A DNA stretch of 33,609 nt, taken from assembly GCA_038211475.1 (NCBI GenBank), contig JBBQVN010000025.1, positions 1-33,609 on the forward strand, given 5' to 3'. Shown piece by piece: positions 7,217-14,691 of the stretch. A model generated the notes under the pieces. That model saw only the letters and a program-made list of their open reading frames with translations. It made no database searches and was not told where the DNA came from. The number at the start of each line of letters is the position of its first letter. Positions within the stretch are counted from its first letter, which is position 1. The stretch comes from JANYBT01 sp038211475 (lineage in GTDB: Bacteria > Acidobacteriota > Terriglobia > Terriglobales > Acidobacteriaceae). The translations under genes and the position numbers were made by a program.

Positions 7217-9250
7217 CTAGTCTTCGCGGTGTGCGCCCACTTCTGACTCTTCCGCCTTCTCCGCAACCTCAACCAACTCCTGCTCGGTGTGCTGCGCCTC
7301 GGCTGCCTGCAACAGAGCTTCGCTGTCCATGCCGTGCTCCTCTACGTAGTGTTTAAAGGGCATTTTCCCGTCCCACCATGCCCAATTCATGGGATACACG
7401 TCGGGATCCAGGAAGACCTGGTAGAAGTGCCACACCACAATCGCCAGCGTGGCCAGAATGGCTTCATAGAAGTGAATTGCCGTGGCCACATCCAACCACC
7501 AGCGCGGCAGCAGATTCCCCACCAGCACCTTGGCCCACAGCATCAGGCCCGTGGCAGCCATTACCATCACTCCCCACACCAGCGCCCAGTATTCCGCTTT
7601 CTCCGCGTAGTTGAAGCGCAGGAACGCCGGCTTGTCTTTGGTCCATCCCAGATAATGACTCATCGTGCCCACCGCGTCAGTTGCGTCCTTCGGTACGGGC
7701 AGGAAGTCGCGTACCAGCTTGCGTCCTTCGCGAGTCATCACAAGGTACACCAGGTGATACACTCCCACTCCGATTAGTGTCACGCCAGCGACCCGGTGCA
7801 CGATTCCCCGCAGCTTCTCGCCCATCAACGGCAACCAAGCCAACCACGAATCGGGATACTTCAACGCAAAACCAGTGACCACCAGCATGAAGAAACTGCT
7901 AAATAGCACCCAATGTTGCCAACGCTGCTTCTTGGTCATGCGCACCACCCAAAGGCTGGTTTGCGCGTGCCGCAGAATTGCCTTGCGCCGCCAGATGATC
8001 AGGTTGTGCACCAGCATGGCGCCGATCACTGTGAAAATCATCCACAAATAAAGCCGCTTGATCCATCGCACCGCTTTGCTGCCTACATCCGCTGACAGGG
8101 GTGCATCCACGTGCACCTTGGCTAACGCAAACTTCGCGTTCACTCCGGGATGGCACTGGCCGCACGTTTTCATTAAATTCGCCGAATTGATGGTAGAGCG
8201 AGGATCGGTCGACGGCAGAATGTTGTGCACACCATGACAACTCGCGCAGTTGGCCACGATCGGCGAGCCCAACTTGGACGCCAGCCCGTGATAGCTCGCC
8301 AGGTACGTGGTCGTCCGCCGTCCCTCGATGCCGAACTCTTGTGAAAGTCTTACGCCCTCATGACATCTCGCGCAGGTCACCATGGCCAGGTTGTTCGCTG
8401 AAACCGACGACCGCGGGTCCAGATGCGACTGGATTGCATGAATGCCGTGGCAATCGGTACACACTGGCGCTTGCGAATTGCCGCGCGCCACCGATTGCCC
8501 ATGGATGCTCTGGACGTATTCCTTCTCCACCGCACCGTGACAGTGGCCGCAAGTGGCAGGCACATTGAACTTATAGATGGAAGACTTGGGGTCGCTGGCC
8601 GGCAATATTTCATGGCTTCCATGACAATCCGTGCAGACTGCGGCCTTCTCTGATCCCGCGGCAATTGCGTGTCCGTGCACGCTCTGCTGATAAGAAGCAA
8701 ATTGCTGGGTGCCCTGCCCGGTCCCATCCATCACGAATTTCTGCCCGTGACAGGAGCCGCAAGTCTTCGGGATGTTGGCATGGTTAACGCGCGAGGTCGG
8801 GTCAGTCGAGGTTACTACTTCGTGCGGGCTTCCGTGGCAGTCTAGACAGGTGGCGGCCTTTCCATCTCCGGCTTTCACCGCTTTGGCGTGAAAGCTGCGG
8901 TCGTAGGCCGCCTGCTCATCGGCGTGGCAGGTGGCGCAAGAAACCTTCGCCGGGGCATTCTCGTGCGGCGAAGTGTGCACATCCGTGTGGCAGGCCACGC
9001 AAGTGAACGTGCTGTGGATGGAATTCTTAAATGCTTCTCCGTTAACGTGCCGGCTTACCGTCTTGCCATTGCGTTCGGTGCTTAGGCTGTTGTCTCCATG
9101 GCAAGCCAGGCATTGCTCATTGGTGGGCTTCGCCAAAGCTTGGGACTTTGCGCTGCCTAGGGTTACCACCACTGCTAGCAGCACAATCACTCCCAGGGCC
9201 CGAATCCTCTTCGCCCCGCTTGGCCTTGACCAGGTTCCCATTGCCTCCAC
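7217..9250 (-). CDS. Undecaheme c-type / membrane b-type cytochrome fusion (CbcL-like architecture)
   Basis: This 677-residue protein starts with a signal segment (about 14-38). An exported domain with eleven CXXCH motifs follows (first cysteines at 47, 84, 105, 135, 164, 206, 234, 264, 293, 335, 363). The C-terminal part has about five membrane helices (about 399-419, 445-463, 483-505, 554-576, 589-613) carrying paired histidines (LVHN, RWQHW, IVHR, VYHL, AIHF, VVWHF), as in the diheme cytochrome b subunits of formate dehydrogenase and hydrogenase (FdnI/HydC). The combination suggests electron exchange between quinones and periplasmic multiheme cytochromes, like Geobacter CbcL. The heme region is built of repeats (C-x-D-C-H-G-x-H ... 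DP-x-S ... T-C-G-x-C-H). The start could be GTG at 9250 or ATG at 9241. Two Crp-type palindromes lie 51-88 bp upstream. Confidence 0.9.
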   Translation of the reverse strand: MEAMGTWSRPSGAKRIRALGVIVLLAVVVTLGSAKSQALAKPTNEQCLACHGDNSLSTERNGKTVSRHVNGEAFKNSIHSTFTCVACHTDVHTSPHENAPAKVSCATCHADEQAAYDRSFHAKAVKAGDGKAATCLDCHGSPHEVVTSTDPTSRVNHANIPKTCGSCHGQKFVMDGTGQGTQQFASYQQSVHGHAIAAGSEKAAVCTDCHGSHEILPASDPKSSIYKFNVPATCGHCHGAVEKEYVQSIHGQSVARGNSQAPVCTDCHGIHAIQSHLDPRSSVSANNLAMVTCARCHEGVRLSQEFGIEGRRTTTYLASYHGLASKLGSPIVANCASCHGVHNILPSTDPRSTINSANLMKTCGQCHPGVNAKFALAKVHVDAPLSADVGSKAVRWIKRLYLWMIFTVIGAMLVHNLIIWRRKAILRHAQTSLWVVRMTKKQRWQHWVLFSSFFMLVVTGFALKYPDSWLAWLPLMGEKLRGIVHRVAGVTLIGVGVYHLVYLVMTREGRKLVRDFLPVPKDATDAVGTMSHYLGWTKDKPAFLRFNYAEKAEYWALVWGVMVMAATGLMLWAKVLVGNLLPRWWLDVATAIHFYEAILATLAIVVWHFYQVFLDPDVYPMNWAWWDGKMPFKHYVEEHGMDSEALLQAAEAQHTEQELVEVAEKAEESEVGAHRED

Positions 9251-9300
9251 CTCTCTGCCTTGTACAACATTTCATTGTTGTTGTATTTCGCTACAGCGGC

Positions 9301-9316
9301 AGTGAGTCACCTCACC
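9301..9316. promoter_or_regulatory. Crp/FNR-type operator upstream of b/c cytochrome fusion gene (proximal)
   Basis: AGTGAGTCACCTCACC contains GTGA-N6-TCAC. Its centre (9308.5) is 58 bp from the start codon and exactly 22 bp from the next palindrome. Confidence 0.6.
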
Positions 9317-9322
9317 TAGAGG

Positions 9323-9338
9323 AGTGACTTGGGTCACA
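9323..9338. promoter_or_regulatory. Crp/FNR-type operator upstream of b/c cytochrome fusion gene (distal)
   Basis: AGTGACTTGGGTCACA matches TGTGA-N6-TCACA at 9 of 10 defined positions. It forms a 22-bp-spaced pair with 9301-9316. Confidence 0.65.
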
Positions 9339-9473
9339 TAAAGAGGCCGCGAACCTCTTGAAGATCAAGAAGTTGGGACAGCGGTCGTGCAACGAAAGGG
9401 ACGAAGATTTGCGGCGGGAATTCTGGTTCTACGCCGATGACGCGGCGGAACGAGCGGGAAACCCAGACCGGAT

Positions 9474-10021
9474 CTAGACAGGGTCATGGCTTGGCTGGCC
9501 GGTTGGCTCCGGTGAGAGCAGGAGCCTTACAACGTCCGCGTATGATGCACTCGCCGAGCCTTGCCCAATCCCACGGATCGAACCCGGTCATAAGCGACGT
9601 GCAGGTCCTGACTCAGCATGTTGACCACTCGCACACAGGCATCTGGGTGCTGGCGCAGGAACAGGAGCAGGTCTTTCCGGCGCACTCGCGCCACCCGGGC
9701 GTTGTCGATCAGTTCGGCCGTCACCTCATAGGGCGTATCTGACAAAGAGGCGCTCAATCCAAGTACTTCTCCGGGTCCAGCCACTCGCAGGGTGAGCCGC
9801 CCGTGGTCCTCTGCGCATATGCTGAGCCGGGCTCGGCCTTCGCACAGCACAAATACATCCTTCGGCGGAGAGCCTTCCTGGAACAGCACCGTTCCTTTGG
9901 GCTGGAGCCTCACCGACTTGATTTGGTCGAATGCGCTGAGTGCATCCTCGGGCAGGTCGCAAAACATTCGCTCTGGCCGTTGGATGCAATCGAAACAACT
10001 CTGCATCGTTGTGGTCACCAT
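9474..10021 (-). pseudogene. FNR-like regulator lacking its HTH domain (frameshifted remnant)
   Basis: The intact frame (9527-10021, 164 residues) covers only the sensor barrel and dimer helix of a Crp/Fnr protein. It ends RSVGLGKARRVHHTRTL with no DNA-binding domain. Where the intact paralogue at 10155-10874 reads RSLGLSHSAAEKLAKLLLEW, the other frame here, from about 9557, reads SASASYADVVRLLLS and stops at 9474-9476. This indicates a frameshift near 9557, with loss of the helix-turn-helix. The N-terminal cysteines C9, C12 and C21 have the same spacing as in the paralogue, as do the cysteines in VLC and SIC. It could still make a sensor-only protein able to form heterodimers. A perfect palindrome (10055-10070) lies just upstream. 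Confidence 0.7.
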
Positions 10022-10054
10022 GTCTCATTCCTATGCTTTGCGTCGCGAGAGTAC

Positions 10055-10070
10055 AGTGATTGCAGTCACT
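10055..10070. promoter_or_regulatory. Crp/FNR-type operator upstream of the truncated regulator
   Basis: AGTGATTGCAGTCACT is a near-perfect palindrome of the GTGA-N6-TCAC type, extended by C and G to 18 nt. Its centre is about 41 bp from the start codon at 10021. Confidence 0.65.
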
Positions 10071-10154
10071 GTCATAAGTGACCTTTCGCACAGGCTGTTC
10101 CGAAGGAATTGTCCTTCAACGGGACCGAAGGAGCGGACCAACGTTGCCCTTCTC

Positions 10155-10874
10155 CTAAGAAACCGTCAAATGGCGCAGGGCCGACTTGTTGCGGATGATC
10201 AGCGTCGAGCCTTTGGACTGGACAATCTGCCTCTTCTTCAGGTCGGCAAACAAGCGGGTCACCGTTTCCCGCGACGTCCCGATCATCTGTGCGATCTCCT
10301 CGTGGGTGAGGGCGATCTTCAGCCGCGGTTCCTGTTTGGCCGCCTCGCCATTCTTGGAACACCACTCCAACAACAGTTTTGCCAACTTCTCCGCTGCCGA
10401 ATGCGACAACCCTAGCGAACGCACTTCGTGGCATGCCGCGTTGTATTTCTCGCTCAGCTGCTCCGCCACTTTGAAGCAAGCCTCGCTGTGGTCCCTCAAA
10501 AAACGCAGAAAGTCTTCGCGCTTCACGAAATTTACTTGGCAGGGATCGATGGTCTCCGCCGTCAACTCATACGCTTTGCCGGAAACGCTCGCGCTCAGGC
10601 CCAGCACTTCCCCGGGCTCGGCGATTTTCAAAATCAGCGTCTTCCCGTCGCTGGCGCAAATGGAAAGCTTCACCTTCCCTTTGCACAACACAAAAATTCC
10701 CCGCGGCGCCTGACCCTCCACAAACAACACCGCTCCTTTGGGATAGGCGGTGGCATACTTGATATTCTCAAAGGCCTGCAGCGCGGCGTTGGGCAGGTCG
10801 CAGAAAAGCCTTTCCACTCGCATCTTGCAGGTTAAACAGCTTTCAACGATATCTAGACCGTATGGTGAGAGCAT
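10155..10874 (-). CDS. FNR-like Crp-family regulator with N-terminal cysteine cluster
   Basis: I chose ATG at 10874 (239 residues) because GAGGTG lies about 5 nt before it; an upstream TTG at 10934 would add 20 residues. The N-terminus has C13-x2-C16-x8-C25 (CLTCKMRVERLFCDLP), with further cysteines in VLCKGKVKLSIC. This is the kind of arrangement that binds an oxygen-labile Fe-S cluster in FNR, although the spacing differs from E. coli FNR. A sensor barrel (about 30-140) and dimer helix follow, then a winged HTH with THEEIAQMIGTSRETVTRLFADLKK. RETVTR is close to the Crp recognition helix RETVGR, predicting binding to GTGA half-sites. Three such palindromes precede the gene, suggesting autoregulation. 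It is the likely controller of the neighbouring cytochrome cluster. Confidence 0.92.
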   Translation of the reverse strand: MLSPYGLDIVESCLTCKMRVERLFCDLPNAALQAFENIKYATAYPKGAVLFVEGQAPRGIFVLCKGKVKLSICASDGKTLILKIAEPGEVLGLSASVSGKAYELTAETIDPCQVNFVKREDFLRFLRDHSEACFKVAEQLSEKYNAACHEVRSLGLSHSAAEKLAKLLLEWCSKNGEAAKQEPRLKIALTHEEIAQMIGTSRETVTRLFADLKKRQIVQSKGSTLIIRNKSALRHLTVS

Positions 10875-10939
10875 GGCGGCACCTCGACGGAAGCCCGTGA
10901 CTTCAGTTGCGGGGTGTTGGTTCGTATGTCGCAACCCTG

Positions 10940-10955
10940 TGTGACGGACATCACG
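10940..10955. promoter_or_regulatory. Crp/FNR-type operator upstream of FNR-like gene (1)
   Basis: TGTGACGGACATCACG matches TGTGA-N6-TCACA at 9 of 10 defined positions. It lies 66-81 bp upstream of ATG 10874, which is a further reason to prefer that start over 10934. Confidence 0.7.
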
Positions 10956-10987
10956 TTTCTAGTGTCTACCCGCCCAGACCCAGAGGA

Positions 10988-11003
10988 TGTGACAGGGGGC
11001 ACA
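10988..11003. promoter_or_regulatory. Crp/FNR-type operator upstream of FNR-like gene (2)
   Basis: TGTGACAGGGGGCACA has one mismatch in the right half-site. Its centre is 22 bp from the next site (11010-11025). Confidence 0.55.
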
Positions 11004-11009
11004 CCCATT

Positions 11010-11025
11010 TGTGACGCACCTCACA
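11010..11025. promoter_or_regulatory. Crp/FNR-type operator upstream of FNR-like gene (3)
   Basis: TGTGACGCACCTCACA is a perfect TGTGA-N6-TCACA site, flanked by T and A to give TTGTGA...TCACAA. It forms a 22-bp-spaced pair with 10988-11003. Confidence 0.75.
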
Positions 11026-11427
11026 AGGCAAACCGACGGGTTGGGCGAGCAGGAATGCAGAGCCGACGGGCTGCGGCGTCGAAAGCAGCCAAAAACCGCT
11101 CGAAGGGCTTGCGGATTGGGATATGCCGACCAATGGACAGCCCGCGTGCCGGAGTCATCTTAGGTTCGGCTTTGAGGTTCAGTCATCGGGCGACATTCTC
11201 ACGGCATTTGATTCCTTTTCATTATGTGACCAAGGCGAATCAATTGATGTCCCCGCCTCGCAGCGGTTTAGGCGGTTACTTGCGATATGGTGAGTATCAC
11301 CAGTTACCGACCAGCGCATCGGCACGCCGCGCCGCGGGTGCCATAGGAAAATGTCGGCTATACTCCATTTGCAGGATGGCGAAATTGTAGGCACCTCTTT
11401 ATATGGACTAAAAACTTACGGAGAACC

Positions 11428-12087
11428 ATGAGCAAGACACGCAGGAACTTCATCAAGAGCGCGGGTGCGGTCGGAGCCGTTGCAGCGTTGAGCGGTTTGG
11501 ACGTGGCGAGAGCGTCAGTCGAGAAGCGCAGCGATAAAGTGCCCTGCACAGTGCCCGAACTACATTGCATCGTGACCGGAAGGAATAAAGCGGGCAAGTC
11601 CGTGATCGTAAGCAAAGACAACGTTAATGCTGTGAGCGCTGCTTTGGCTCCAGGATACGAGTTTTACCGTTTGTGGGGGAGCGACTCTGTACCGGCACTC
11701 CCGTCAGACGGGACTCCGCCCGCGCAGCCGCGGTATTTTCCGCCGAAGAACGGCTTTCGCTTCGGGATGTTCACCCTGCCGCCGACCACAACCGCGGCGA
11801 CGGCGCCGGCGAGCACCCCGGCGAATGTCGCGGAATTCGATCACAAACTGCCGGGAATGGGGGCAGTTCTCGAGCCGGACCATCCCGGAATGCATACCAC
11901 CGACACAGTGGACTTCGACGTCGTCGTATTCGGCGAGGTGGTCATGGAACTGGACGACGGTGCCGAGGTGCTGCTCAAAGCTGGTGATTGCGTCATCCAG
12001 AATGGGACCCGCCACGCCTGGCATAATCGATCGTCGCAGATAGCCGTGATCGCGTTCTCGCTCATAGGGGCGGAGCGTAAAGTGTAG
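11428..12087 (+). CDS. Tat-exported cupin-domain protein
   Basis: This 219-residue protein begins with a twin-arginine signal (TRRNFIKSAGAVGAVAALSG, residues 4-23), so it is likely exported folded, often a sign of a bound cofactor or metal. The C-terminal part (about 145-205) is a cupin barrel: PDHPGMHTTDTVDFDVVVFGEVVMELDDG is motif 1 and GDCVIQNGTRHAWHN is motif 2, whose histidines can bind a metal. The middle has a low-complexity Ala/Thr/Pro stretch. GGAG lies about 8 nt before the ATG. The substrate is unknown; relatives are usually annotated only as cupin proteins. It is divergent from the FNR-like gene. Confidence 0.87.
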   Translation: MSKTRRNFIKSAGAVGAVAALSGLDVARASVEKRSDKVPCTVPELHCIVTGRNKAGKSVIVSKDNVNAVSAALAPGYEFYRLWGSDSVPALPSDGTPPAQPRYFPPKNGFRFGMFTLPPTTTAATAPASTPANVAEFDHKLPGMGAVLEPDHPGMHTTDTVDFDVVVFGEVVMELDDGAEVLLKAGDCVIQNGTRHAWHNRSSQIAVIAFSLIGAERKV

Positions 12088-12230
12088 TCAAAATTGGGAT
12101 GTTGGCGCTGGCCCAGAAAACTATCGAAGTCGCCCGAAATCCACTGGTCTTACTGCTTCGCCGGGGCCGCCATTCGCGGACAAAGTGGCGTTGTAGCAAC
12201 TGCACGACTGAACTCTGCCCTCAACTATTG

Positions 12231-12874
12231 CTACATCATCGCATCCATCCCGCATCCATCCCGCCTCGTAGACTTTAAGGCTGGGGAGTCTCCCGGCGCC
12301 GCGAGCGCGCTGCGCTCGCTGTTGCTGTCTGCGGGAGCCTTAATCAGCCCGGGAACTTTGTAGCCAACCTCGCACGCCTTGACCACGTACTGATATCCGC
12401 GCTTCTCGTGAGATCGACTTTCAATTACGTTGGAGAGGCTCTGGTGCAACAGTCCGACGGTGACTTCCTGCTCCTCGATGAGTTCACGCAGCTTCTCGCC
12501 TGCATAGATCGCGCTGATCTGCAATCGGGCTGTGCTAGCGCGGACGCGAGGATGCGGAACGCCTGACGACGGGAGACTACTTCCCGCGGATCCTGCCGCA
12601 TGTCCGCAGCAGTGAGCAGTCTGTCCAGGGCGGCATTGCCGTAGCCAGCAAAAAAAATGCCTAGAGGAAATCTTCTGGTGTTTGTGAGGTCGAGCTGCTC
12701 GTTACATTTCTGCAAGTGATATTCGAGTTGAGCAAAAGGGCGTCCCAGCTCTTTCAAGCTTGGACGCCCAGGCAGCCCCCCCCGGAACTGCTCACTTGCG
12801 AAGATACTTTCCAGCTGCTCTTTTGAGAATGGCCCGACGGTGCCAAGCTGCTCCCCAATGGTGCTATCCCGCAC
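12231..12874 (-). pseudogene. Frameshifted gene of unknown function, coupled to the maturation protease
   Basis: Two overlapping frames look like halves of one protein. Frame 1 starts at 12874 and reads MRDSTIGEQLGTVGPFSKEQ ... VVSRRQAFRILAS; after about 12555 it becomes Arg/Ser-rich nonsense. Frame 2 continues with STARLQISAIYAGEKLRELIEEQEVTVGLLHQSLSNVIESRSH and a stop at 12231. A single indel near 12530-12560, real or a sequencing error, would join them into a protein of about 210 residues. The start overlaps the stop of the protease gene by 11 nt, suggesting translational coupling and a shared job. I do not recognise the family. A GC-rich hairpin (12301-12319: GCGAGCGC / GCGCTCGC, 3-nt loop) lies in its tail. 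Confidence 0.55.
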
Positions 12875-13337
12875 TCTCTTCGCCGGAAATCAGCCGGCCC
12901 ACCCTCTCCAATACTGTGGGCAGACTAGCCCGGACTGCCGGCGATAGTGATTCGCCCCACTCGAACTTCTCCCCCGCCACCGTCACCATCCACGCTACAG
13001 GGGCTACCCCATGCAGTTTCTGCGCCAGCCACAACAATCCCTCTGGCGAAGCGTGATGGGTGAAGTTCTGATTCCTAGGCTCCAGTTCCACTCGCCACGT
13101 AAGTACTTCGCCGGGCTCGCCCTCCTGGCTCGCGTCCACAAATAACACCAGATCCCGATCCCTCATCTCCGCTGCCAGCTCCGGCGCAAGCTGGAGTACC
13201 CGCCTTACCGCCACCCCCTCAGCGAGTCCCCGCGCCTCCAGTTGCTTCACCACCTGCCATCCCAGCCCGTCGTCGCAGCGCAACGGATTGCCGTATCCAA
13301 TCACCAAGATGCGCCGCCGCTTTCCGCTGTCTGCCAT
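12864..13337 (-). CDS. Hydrogenase-type maturation protease (HycI/HupD family, M52)
   Basis: This 157-residue protein begins ILVIGYGNPLRCDDGLGWQVVKQLE, the nickel-recognising GxGNxLxxDDGxG signature with its Asp. It continues with DLVLFVDASQEGEPGEVLTW, containing the second conserved Asp, and THHASPEGLLWLAQKL with a conserved His. Family members cleave the C-terminus of the large subunit of [NiFe] hydrogenases after nickel insertion. No hydrogenase gene is in the window, so the partner must be elsewhere. A Crp-type palindrome (13398-13413) lies 61-76 bp upstream. The following frameshifted gene overlaps its stop. Confidence 0.9.
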   Translation of the reverse strand: MADSGKRRRILVIGYGNPLRCDDGLGWQVVKQLEARGLAEGVAVRRVLQLAPELAAEMRDRDLVLFVDASQEGEPGEVLTWRVELEPRNQNFTHHASPEGLLWLAQKLHGVAPVAWMVTVAGEKFEWGESLSPAVRASLPTVLERVGRLISGEESAG

Positions 13338-13397
13338 GCTTCCTTTCGCCCCGGCTTACCGCACTGAACAGGATGCGCAATTTCTTTGACCGCCGGT

Positions 13398-13413
13398 GGT
13401 GATCTGCGTCACA
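13398..13413. promoter_or_regulatory. Crp/FNR-type operator between divergent protease and small ORF
   Basis: GGTGATCTGCGTCACA fits TGTGA-N6-TCACA with one change and closely resembles the site at 5579-5594. It could serve the protease gene (-), the small ORF at 13506 (+), or both. Confidence 0.6.
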
Positions 13414-13505
13414 CCGACATGTGACTCGAAGTACAGCGGCCGACCCGCCATCAAAGGTATTTCTGGAACAGTCAAGATTCCGGACACATCCTGTGGGGGA
13501 AACAA

Positions 13506-13823
13506 ATGCCAGAAAAGAAGCAACGCGAGCGAGTAGTAGCCGAAATTTCCGTCAATCACCTGCGCAAGCTCGCTCTCGATATGGGGCAACACCTGAGCGA
13601 AGCGGACGCCCTCGCTTTTCTGAACCAGCAAGGCCATGCCTATGACATGTGGAAGGAGATGATGCGCGCCGGCGAAAATTACCTCCGCGCCTCTATAGGC
13701 AGTCGCCCTCCCTCCTTATCTTCCCGCCCCGACGCCCTCGCACCATTGAAGCCCGTACCACTTTCAGTGCAGCAGAATCGCCACCCAGACTCGGCCCGCA
13801 TTGTCTCCGCAGGAGCCAACTGA
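13506..13823 (+). CDS. Small protein of unknown function
   Basis: This 105-residue protein has a charged helical N-terminal half (ERVVAEISVNHLRKLALDMGQHLSEADALAFLNQQGHAYDMWKEMMRAGENYLRASI) followed by a Pro/Ser-rich tail. GTGGGGGAAACAA just before the ATG gives a ribosome site. No family is recognised. Coding is supported by the coherent residue composition of the first 65 residues, the ribosome site and an upstream Crp-type palindrome about 100 bp away. The last 60 bp overlap the end of the convergent CAP-domain gene, so the tail may be poorly constrained. Confidence 0.6.
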   Translation: MPEKKQRERVVAEISVNHLRKLALDMGQHLSEADALAFLNQQGHAYDMWKEMMRAGENYLRASIGSRPPSLSSRPDALAPLKPVPLSVQQNRHPDSARIVSAGAN

Positions 13824-14597
13824 GAACTTTTGCAGCCTCGGATCAGCCACCACGCGGTTTTCCGGAAACTCTTCCGGTTGTGCCCCCGCGTAGGCCAGCA
13901 CAGCACGGTTTTTTCCCATACGGACGATCCGTTCGGTTTGAAGAGTCCCCTGCTGCGCCATTTCGCAAGCCACCTCCTCCATTGCGGGATCGTCCTCCGG
14001 GGCCAGATCGCGCAAGCCTGCCAACCCCCGTTGCGATCGGATCCCATTCTCTACCAGCCGTTCCATTTCAGTTGACGAATACTCCCGCGCCCGCTCGCCA
14101 AAGTCCTGGACCACCCACAACCGGTCTCCCGTCCAGATCGCGGCAAGCCCGACAATATTAAACCGTTCATCCAGCAGGTTCCGACGATGCGGCGCCGATC
14201 CCATCAGGTGTTCTTCGGCCTCGCCCACGCACCCATCGTAGGCCACATTCTCACTCGCTCGAATCACCCTCTTGGTGCCCGCATTCCTGAGACGCTGCAT
14301 CACTTCCGGTTCGCCGTCCAACTGATGGCTGAGCTTCTGCTGCCCTGCCATCGCCAGCGCATGGGCCCGCGCCGCGGACGTCAGCGCCTCATCAGGCACC
14401 AGCGGTGGCGCCCCCGCTCGTTGCCGGTCCTGATTCACGAGCGTCAGTAGTTCGCGCTCCGCCTCGCGGTCATACACCGGAACCACAGCCCTCACCGCAA
14501 CATGTTCCACCGCCGCAGACTCGGGTGGAAACGCCGCCCGTCCCGCCACCGGACTGACCAGGGACATGGCCAGCGCCGCGATCAGCACTCGAAGCAT
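13764..14597 (-). CDS. Secreted CAP/SCP-domain protein
   Basis: I chose ATG at 14597 (277 residues) because it gives a clean signal peptide (MLRVLIAALAMSLVSPVAGRA) and an AAGG ribosome site; an upstream start at 14627 would add ten charged residues. The CAP domain (about 45-165) shows LVNQDRQRAGAPPLVPDEALTSAARAHALAMAGQQKLSHQ, SENVAYD, MGSAPHRRNLLDERFNIVGLA and LWVVQDFG, the usual order for YkwD-type extracellular proteins. The C-terminal 100 residues are a separate unknown region containing two cysteines. The role of bacterial CAP proteins is poorly known. It is divergent from rmuC. Confidence 0.88.
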   Translation of the reverse strand: MLRVLIAALAMSLVSPVAGRAAFPPESAAVEHVAVRAVVPVYDREAERELLTLVNQDRQRAGAPPLVPDEALTSAARAHALAMAGQQKLSHQLDGEPEVMQRLRNAGTKRVIRASENVAYDGCVGEAEEHLMGSAPHRRNLLDERFNIVGLAAIWTGDRLWVVQDFGERAREYSSTEMERLVENGIRSQRGLAGLRDLAPEDDPAMEEVACEMAQQGTLQTERIVRMGKNRAVLAYAGAQPEEFPENRVVADPRLQKFSVGSCGDNAGRVWVAILLH

Positions 14598-14691
14598 TTC
14601 CTTGCCGCCTCTCCGCCGCGCGCCCAACCGCGCGAAACTTCTCCTTTGCTTCTTGCTTCATCGCCCGTAGAATGCAGCCAGAACACTTACG

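Larger units (their letters stand above)
10875..11427. other. Regulatory intergenic region between FNR-like gene and Tat cupin gene
   Basis: These 553 bp separate the divergent genes at 10874 (-) and 11428 (+). The half near the FNR-like gene has three Crp-type palindromes (10940, 10988, 11010). The half near the cupin has a GGTGA-gta-TCACC dyad at about 11290-11302 with only a 3-nt spacer, so it is not the same operator type. No gene is supportable in it. Confidence 0.6.

Noticed and set aside
11290..11302. GGTGA-gta-TCACC dyad upstream of the cupin gene
   Set aside because: The 3-nt spacer does not fit the 6-nt spacer of the other operators, so it was not counted as a Crp-type site.
10914..11390. 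Plus-strand ORF of 158 codons
   Set aside because: It spans several Crp-type operators in a divergent promoter region, is Arg/Ser-rich and has no family features.
12094..12363. Plus-strand ORF of 89 codons after the cupin gene
   Set aside because: It lies opposite the tail of the frameshifted gene and has an unconvincing composition and no ribosome site.
13356..13637. Minus-strand ORF of 93 codons
   Set aside because: It is antisense to the small ORF at 13506, which has better composition and a ribosome site.
13421..13645. Plus-strand ORF of 74 codons
   Set aside because: It overlaps the small ORF at 13506 in another frame and is Arg/Ser/Pro-rich, typical of a shadow frame.
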